A stretch of DNA of 64,000 nucleotides, taken from contig JAQJZZ010000008.1 in the NCBI GenBank assembly GCA_030077755.1, positions 1,426,001 through 1,490,000 of the forward strand, read 5' to 3'. The notes under the pieces are model-generated. The model was not told the origin of the DNA. It ran no database searches and was given only the letters and a program-made list of their open reading frames with translations. The position numbers and the translations under genes are program-made. Origin of the DNA: Filosporella fistucella (taxonomy: Eukaryota; Ascomycota; Leotiomycetes; Helotiales). Position 1 is the first letter of the stretch. Each line of letters begins with the position of its first letter. This document shows positions 58,232 to 64,000 of the stretch, in pieces.

Positions 58232-61200
58232 ATGTCCTCTGGCTCGAATACTCCCCCTGAGGGGTACTTCAATGATCTGAGTCGACCGACGGGGAATAAT
58301 AGCCGCAACAAACGACCTCGAAGTCCTAATGGAGAAACGAATACGGTAACGGAAGCTGCGAGTGGAGGCGATTCAAATGTGCCAAAGCCAAAGAGAATTG
58401 CTTGTATTATCTGCAGAAAGCGCAAGCTGAAATGCGATGGCTCAAAGCCTTCATGCTCGACCTGTACCCGACTGGGGCATGCCTGTGCTTATGATGAAGT
58501 ACGCAGGAAGTCCGGTCCAAAGCGAGGCTACGTGAAAGCTCTGGAGGAAAGACTGAGTCAGTGATTTCCGATCTTGCATACAACAAGCTAATTATGAACA
58601 GAGCAAGTCGAAACTTTGCTCAAGACTCAAGATCCAGCGGCGGCAGTACCAGAAATTCCGCAGACAAGTTTTACCAACGGGCAAGGCAGCGTTAGTGGTG
58701 TTGGATTGCGCTCAATTCCCGCCAGCGATTTCAACATCTCGAATCCTTCGATCGGCATTGTGAATGGTGTAAATGCAGATCGTTGGGGGTTCAATGGAGA
58801 ATCTCCTCAAGCTCCAATTGACAACTTGGCATTCACAGCCGACATGAGCATGAATATGGGCATTGACGATAATACTTTCACTTGGGAAATGATAGGATTG
58901 GGGTTAGAGGAACCACTCCCACCACAGGATACTATTGATGAGCTGTATGTTCCCCAGCATGTTTCCAGAAAATTTGTATGCTCATATAATCAGACATCAA
59001 ATATACTTCGACAAAATCCACCCATCTCTGCCTATGATACATAAATACCGCTATCTTGCGGCGATGAATTTGTAAGCAGTTCTTCTTTGTTACGCTCACG
59101 CTCAGCAAGTTATCCAATGGACAACTTGTTTCAGTCCTCACGAGCTCTTGCGTTTCATTATCACATGTATGAAAGTGAACAAATACATTGTCGAGCGAAG
59201 TCCGGCACATCACGCTAACTACATAATAGAGCTCCTAATCAACGACCTCCTGTAGCCTTGAGATATGCCATGTGGACATTGGCGACTTCGATCACCGAAA
59301 AGTATATGGATCTTCGGGACCATTTCTACCACAGGTCCCGAAAATATGTTGAAGCCGACTATCTTAAAGGTCATGGCGAGCATATAATATCTGTTGCCCA
59401 TGCTCAAACGCATGTGCTCCTGGCCCAATACGAGTTCAAGATGATGTTTTTCCCTCGAGCTTGGATGAGTACAGGTTCTGCTATTCGTATGTGTCAGATG
59501 TCAGTATATCAATTTGTCCTAGGGTTTTCGAAGCTAATTCGTAACAGGATGGGTTTGCATCGACTTGATGGCGCCGGACTGGATGTCAAGATGTGTCTTC
59601 CTCCACCCAGAGACTGGACTGAAAGAGAAGAGCGGCGCAGAACATTCTGGATGGCTTTTTGTGAGGATCGATATGCCAGTATTGGAACAGGCTGGCCAAT
59701 GACTATTGATGAAAATGACATCCTTACGGATCTTCCGGCTTCTGATGAGGCATTCGAGATGAACAAGCCGGAACGCACATTACCCCTATCAGAGTCCCTG
59801 AGCCCTACTGGAGCGTCGAAGCTTTCAGCCTTTGGAGGTGTAGTTTTGATGGCTTGCCTTTTTGGACGAAACTTGATTCACTTGCATCGCCCAGATGCTG
59901 ACGAACGCGACAATGATTTGAACGGCGAATTCTGGAAAAGGCACAGGAATATGGACAATATCCTTCTGAACACGTCTCTATCCATGCCTTCGCACTTGAA
60001 ACTACCTAATGGTCTATCCAATCCCAACATAGTAAGCAACCTTCTTAGCAATTTTTGTGTATTCCTAAGATTCAATGGCATCACGAGAAAAGAATTCTCC
60101 AATCTCATTCCTAGAAGAGTTGTCTGTTCTATGAATCTAACTGCTGATAGATATTCACCAACATGAATATTCATACCTCCACGATCTGCCTTCATCAAGC
60201 TGCTATTTACAAGGCTGACAAGAACCGACTTCCTGCATCAATCAGTGCAGAAAGCAAAGTCCGCTGCATTACAGCCGCTGGTGAGATTGCTAGTATTATG
60301 CGGATGATTTCTCACATGGACTTATCTTCTGTAAGCGTCCTATGCCATTTCCACCGTCAAAATTTTTAACTGGTTGTAGATGAATCCCTTCATATCATTC
60401 TGTCTTTATGTTGCCGCTCGAGTGTTTGTTCAATATTTGAAGAGTCGACCAGAAGATAGTCAGAGTGGAGATTCTTTGAGATTCCTCCTATCGGCAATGA
60501 ACGCTCTCAAAAAGAAGAATCCTTTGACAGAGAGTTTTCTAGTACAACTAGATGTGGATCTCGAAGGTCTTGGGATGCGTAATCCAAAGTACAAGTCGGT
60601 GTTTGCCTACAGTGACGACAATGTGAGAGTCAACCTATTTGACCTCGAAGCCTTCTGCTAATCAATTACAGCTCGGAATTTCAAACGCGAGGATGCCCAG
60701 AATGGGCGAGCCACCCGCTCCGCCAAAAAATGGATTCCCCTTCCGAAACGAATGTAACTTTATGAGGCCTCTGGACGATGATGGTACTGCAATGGATGAT
60801 CCTAGCCCGAACAGAAGCACGGAAAATGCCAATGAGACAGAGCCATCGTCTGCAACTTCCGCAAATGCTCATAACGATGATTTTGGAGAACACTCAAATT
60901 GGCTTCCGCTTTCATCGTCAGCAAATGACCGAGGTGCAGAGGTTCAGCGAACGCTTCAAGGATTGGCCCTTGGTAACATTCCCCAGTCACAATTCAGAGG
61001 CGGAGATATGAGTAGCACTGGGTATGGGAACAGCGAAAGCAGTAATGGTGCTGATACAGGATTATCTCCTGACACCACACACTCGACATCGAATCGGCCA
61101 ACACCTAATGCCTCTACACCTTCAGATACACGACCCAGCCTACAGTCTGGGCAGTCTGGGTCTGGAGGTGGTTCTTATTCCACAAGCCCTGCATCCAACC

Positions 61201-61523
61201 AGAGCCGTGTTCCTCCCACAGATGGACGATCGATGAGCAGCTTCTTTGCAACGCAGCCGGACTATAGTAATATCATGCCTTCGACTGGCTTAACGCCAGA
61301 TAATACTTTCAGTATGCCAGAAACTCCTGGAAGAGGGTTTGATGTACCTAGTGGATGGGAGATGAGCAGTCAGTCTACAACAGGTTTGACACCGGTGGGC
61401 GAGGGTGTTTTCAGGACATTGATGGGATTAGGATCGATGGACCCTATGTAAGTTGCATATCCCTTCAGGCCTGCTATGATTCTAATGTTTCAAAGGGATC
61501 TTGGTTGGGATGGCCCCTCATAG
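58232..61523 (+). CDS. Zn2Cys6 fungal-specific transcription factor with MHR domain
   Basis: Nine exons: 58232-58556, 58602-58944, 58994-59071, 59230-59499, 59548-60031, 60151-60330, 60380-60622, 60672-61447 and 61496-61523, encoding 908 residues. The DNA-binding domain is CIICRKRKLKCDGSKPSC, then CTRLGHAC, followed by a basic GPKRGYVKALEERL and a heptad LKQVETLLK dimerisation region. The middle homology region includes IYFDKIHPSLPMIHKYRYLA, LAPNQRPPVALRYAMWTLAT, MGLHRLDGAGLDVKMCLPPP, EERRRTFWMAFCEDRYASIG and HTSTICLHQAAIYKADKNRL. The C-terminus is long, Ser/Gly/Asn-rich and probably an activation region. The final intron (GTAAGT at 61448) is inferred: it ends the protein MDLGWDGPS; reading through stops right after MDPM. 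The target pathway is unknown. Confidence 0.9.
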
Positions 61524-62719
61524 ACGATTCTTCACTCTATATTTCTATAGCGGTATTTCAAGTTCGTGATTTTGGTTGGGATGACAAGGCTAATGAATGG
61601 GGAATCTGGCGTTACGAAACGAAAACACGGGGATTGGAAACTGCTCCCTTTCGCAGCAATGTGTAAATGATACCATTCGTTTGGTCAGGCGTTTGTGCTT
61701 CAAATGGTGTACAATAGTGGGCTGTAATCGGATTGGGTGAGTGAAAGCGCGCAGGATATTATTCCCACTCTTGGCTACGGTAAAGCCTTCATATCTAGCA
61801 TATTTTCTTGAATCAAACAAGAAATCGTACATGAGAATCTATTTTTAGATATGTTATACCTATTGTTCGACTTATCAGGATCGACGTATGTTGAATGCTT
61901 TGGGAGCGAACCGCTGAGATGGGAGGACAAGGGATTCCTTGCTTCTCTGCAATTCCTGGGGATGGGTGAAGATACATGGATAGCATTCTCCAGCCAGCGG
62001 GAACGTATGGGTAGGCACAGAATCTATTTCTGACTTCCCACCAGCACCCTCTGGGTCCGAATAACACTGAGAGCATCAACTCTTAGCTTAAACCTACTAT
62101 TGGCTCTCCTTCTTAGAGCTACTCTCTCACTCGAGAGAGGATATGCACGTCTTCGGCCTGCAACGTGGTATCGCTGCCCGGTTTTGTGACACCACACCCG
62201 CTGGGCTCTGCCCGTAGCTTTTCTGCCGGACACTGCATAAGTCAAGAAAGCGATAATAGGGATCAATGGTTCCCAGAACGTTGAACCGAGGTCAGCTCGA
62301 GATACCTAGGTAGGCAAGATACATTTCTGGAAAAGAGGGTTGGGTTGGAATGGGCTTGGCTTGAGGGTACCTGGTGCTTGATGACCCGAGACTAATTCGT
62401 ATGCCGACCTATCACGCTGTAGCCGATGATCAGATGTGGTAACGGGATTATCGTGATACAGGACATGAAGATTTATGGAGATGCGTGAGCCGCGATGATT
62501 CATACATAGGGCTGGCACAGTTTTAATTTCCGCGGGAGAGGCAAAGACTGATTGTGGCATTGTGGAATAGTCAGAGAATCTTACATTGCCCTCGCATGTA
62601 CTTTACTGTTACATGAATAGCGTCTATTTTATACATGCCGTACCGTCCTTGGTACACCCTTAAACGGCTTGAGAAATATAGCGCGCGAGTAATTCCCATA
62701 TGTGTGGGAAATGGCTCAT
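61524..62719. other. Intergenic, convergent gene ends
   Basis: 1.2 kb between the regulator and ribosomal protein 3' ends. Frames are 60-88 codons and unconserved. Nothing else was recognised. Confidence 0.5.
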
Positions 62720-63949
62720 CTACTTAACCCTACGCTTTCCGTGGTTTCTCTCCCTTGCTGTCACAACCCACTTGTTAGGCTTCCTAACCTTTCGAGTCTT
62801 GTAGCCTCCTTTCGCCTATCAAGTTGTTAGTTAATTCACCTTCCGAGAGTGAATTCTTGCAGACTTACTGGCATACCCCAAGGGCTGACGGGATTGACAT
62901 TACCCTTAGACTTTCCTCTTCCACCACCGTGAGGATGGTCGGCTGTGTCAGTATTAGCCATGACTCAAACTAACTCATAATTGGAAGTGCTTACCGGCGT
63001 TCATAGCTAGACCTCTGACTGTTGGTCTGATATTCAGCCATCTCTTTCTTCCAGCTTTACCAAGTTGGCGATGTTGGTAGTGAGGATTACTGGCAATACC
63101 AATGGTAGCACAAGCATCTTTGCTCACTTTCCGGACTTCACCACTCTGTAGACGGACATTGACGTATTTATTCCCGCCTTTCGTAGTAGAATCATCCTTT
63201 GAGACAACTACAGCGTGGGTTCCAGCACTTCTACAAAAGACAGCACCTTTTCCTCTGGTAGACCCAACATTGTAGATAATGGTTCCAATTGGAATCATAT
63301 GAAGTGGCAAACAATTTCCTCTCCAGGCAGTTTTGGCAGCCAACACACCGGGATCGACTACACCTCCCATACTGTCCAGCAGGTCCTTTGGAATTCCAGC
63401 TCTGTAACTTTGAACCACATCTCCTGCCCTCATGCCTTGGGCAGCAACGATATAGCTCTTTCGACCAGTAGCTTCTTCATTAAGTAGTGCGATGTGCGCG
63501 CTTCTTCCTGGATCATGTTCGATACGCTCGACAGTATGTTTTCCGGGTGTCATCCGTTCAAAGTCTACCGTCCGGATTCTCCTCTTATGACCACCACCTC
63601 GATGTCTTATTGTGACTCGACCACTATTGTTTCTTCCTCCCTTTCCGTGACCATTTTTCGCAAAAGTCAATGCTAGAAATGGTCTCCCTTTCCACAGATG
63701 GTCGTTGATAGGCCGCTTCAAATGTCGCACACCGGGTGTTCGAGGCTTGTATGTCCGCATCATGAAAGTAGAATTGCCTTCATCGACAATCGGAGGCGGT
63801 GCAAAACCTGCCGAAGCTGCTGCTTCGGTCGGAGCATCGTTATTGACGGGTTCGACGACGGTGGCATAATAACGAGGAAGAGCTCGAGATATCGAAAAAT
63901 GTTTGCACGCTGCCTGGGACTGCCGCAGCAGTACCCTTGGTTGCAGCAT
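62720..63949 (-). CDS. RML2: Mitochondrial large ribosomal subunit protein uL2m (Rml2)
   Basis: Three exons: 62995-63949, 62869-62942 and 62720-62815, encoding 374 residues. uL2 is the core protein near the peptidyl transferase centre. The N-terminus [20 protein letters not shown] is a presequence. The body has [59 protein letters not shown] and [10 protein letters not shown], as in bacterial L2. The 62943-62994 intron joins MNA to [20 protein letters not shown], restoring the universal DHPHGGG motif with its key histidine. SPWGMP then splices to [14 protein letters not shown]. The ATG at 63949 follows CTAAG, so an upstream exon beyond the window edge cannot be excluded. Confidence 0.95.
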
Positions 63950-64000
63950 CTTAGATAGAGTCAATTGACCTGCTACTCACGGAACATTACCTATGAAGGG

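Overview
This window is nuclear DNA of a filamentous ascomycete (Pezizomycotina). The gene set and style resemble Leotiomycetes, but that rank is inferred from gene content only. Support comes from many short introns of about 45-70 bases with GTRNGT donors and CTAAC/CTGAC branch sites, C+T-rich leaders before start codons, and recognisable fungal orthologs: verprolin, Gos1, Erv29/SURF4, Prp5, Ric1, Tho3/THOC3, CK2 beta, Atp10, RPL35, mitochondrial L2 and Zn2Cys6 regulators. I see no operons, CRISPR arrays, rRNA, convincing tRNA or intact transposons. Exon boundaries below were read by hand from splice signals and family conservation. Every exon set listed for a recognised gene keeps frame to its stop.

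Layout. Positions 1-553 hold the 3' end of a probable Zn2Cys6 regulator (+). 651-2309 (-) is a HeLo-domain protein fused to a degenerate protein kinase. 3045-4180 (-) is an ER cargo receptor (Erv29/SURF4). 5646-7094 (-) is verprolin. 7414-8709 (+) is a mitochondrial membrane protein of unknown function. 9130-9839 (+) is a four-helix membrane protein. 10609-11692 (-) is a CHORD-CS co-chaperone. 12014-12399 (+) is a glutaredoxin-like protein. 12967-14394 (-) is an HpcH/HpaI aldolase. A 4-kb block without convincing genes (14395-18461) precedes a gluconokinase (18462-19211, +).

19940-21423 (-, branched-chain E2) and 21655-22752 (+, Atp10) are a divergent mitochondrial pair. 22834-23610 (-, Gos1) and 23933-24593 (+, RPL35) are also divergent. 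25456-27756 (-) is a C2H2 regulator resembling Zap1/ZafA. 29166-29616 (+) encodes a small predicted myristoylated protein. 29764-33611 (-, Prp5 helicase) is divergent from 34069-35106 (+, mitochondrial HMG-box protein). 36762-37938 (-) is an aldo-keto reductase, 39316-40842 (+) a PAP2 lipid phosphatase, 41369-43054 (-) a secreted chitin deacetylase with three chitin-binding modules, and 44404-45105 (-) a small secreted, probably GPI-anchored protein. 46501-48084 (-) is a damaged or lineage-specific gene, followed by a BTB-like remnant.

49222-50611 (-) is the CK2 regulatory subunit. 51069-54472 (-, Ric1) is divergent from 54945-56548 (+, THO subunit 3). 58232-61523 (+) is a large Zn2Cys6/MHR regulator. 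62720-63949 (-) is mitochondrial ribosomal protein L2.

Most genes are housekeeping: secretory traffic (Erv29, Gos1, Ric1), mitochondrial function (Atp10, mtHMG, mL2, E2), RNA processing (Prp5, THOC3) and actin (verprolin). The most unusual item is the HeLo-pseudokinase, whose domain order parallels the animal necroptosis executioner MLKL. Next come the three stop-free, in-frame introns inside the Prp5 gene.
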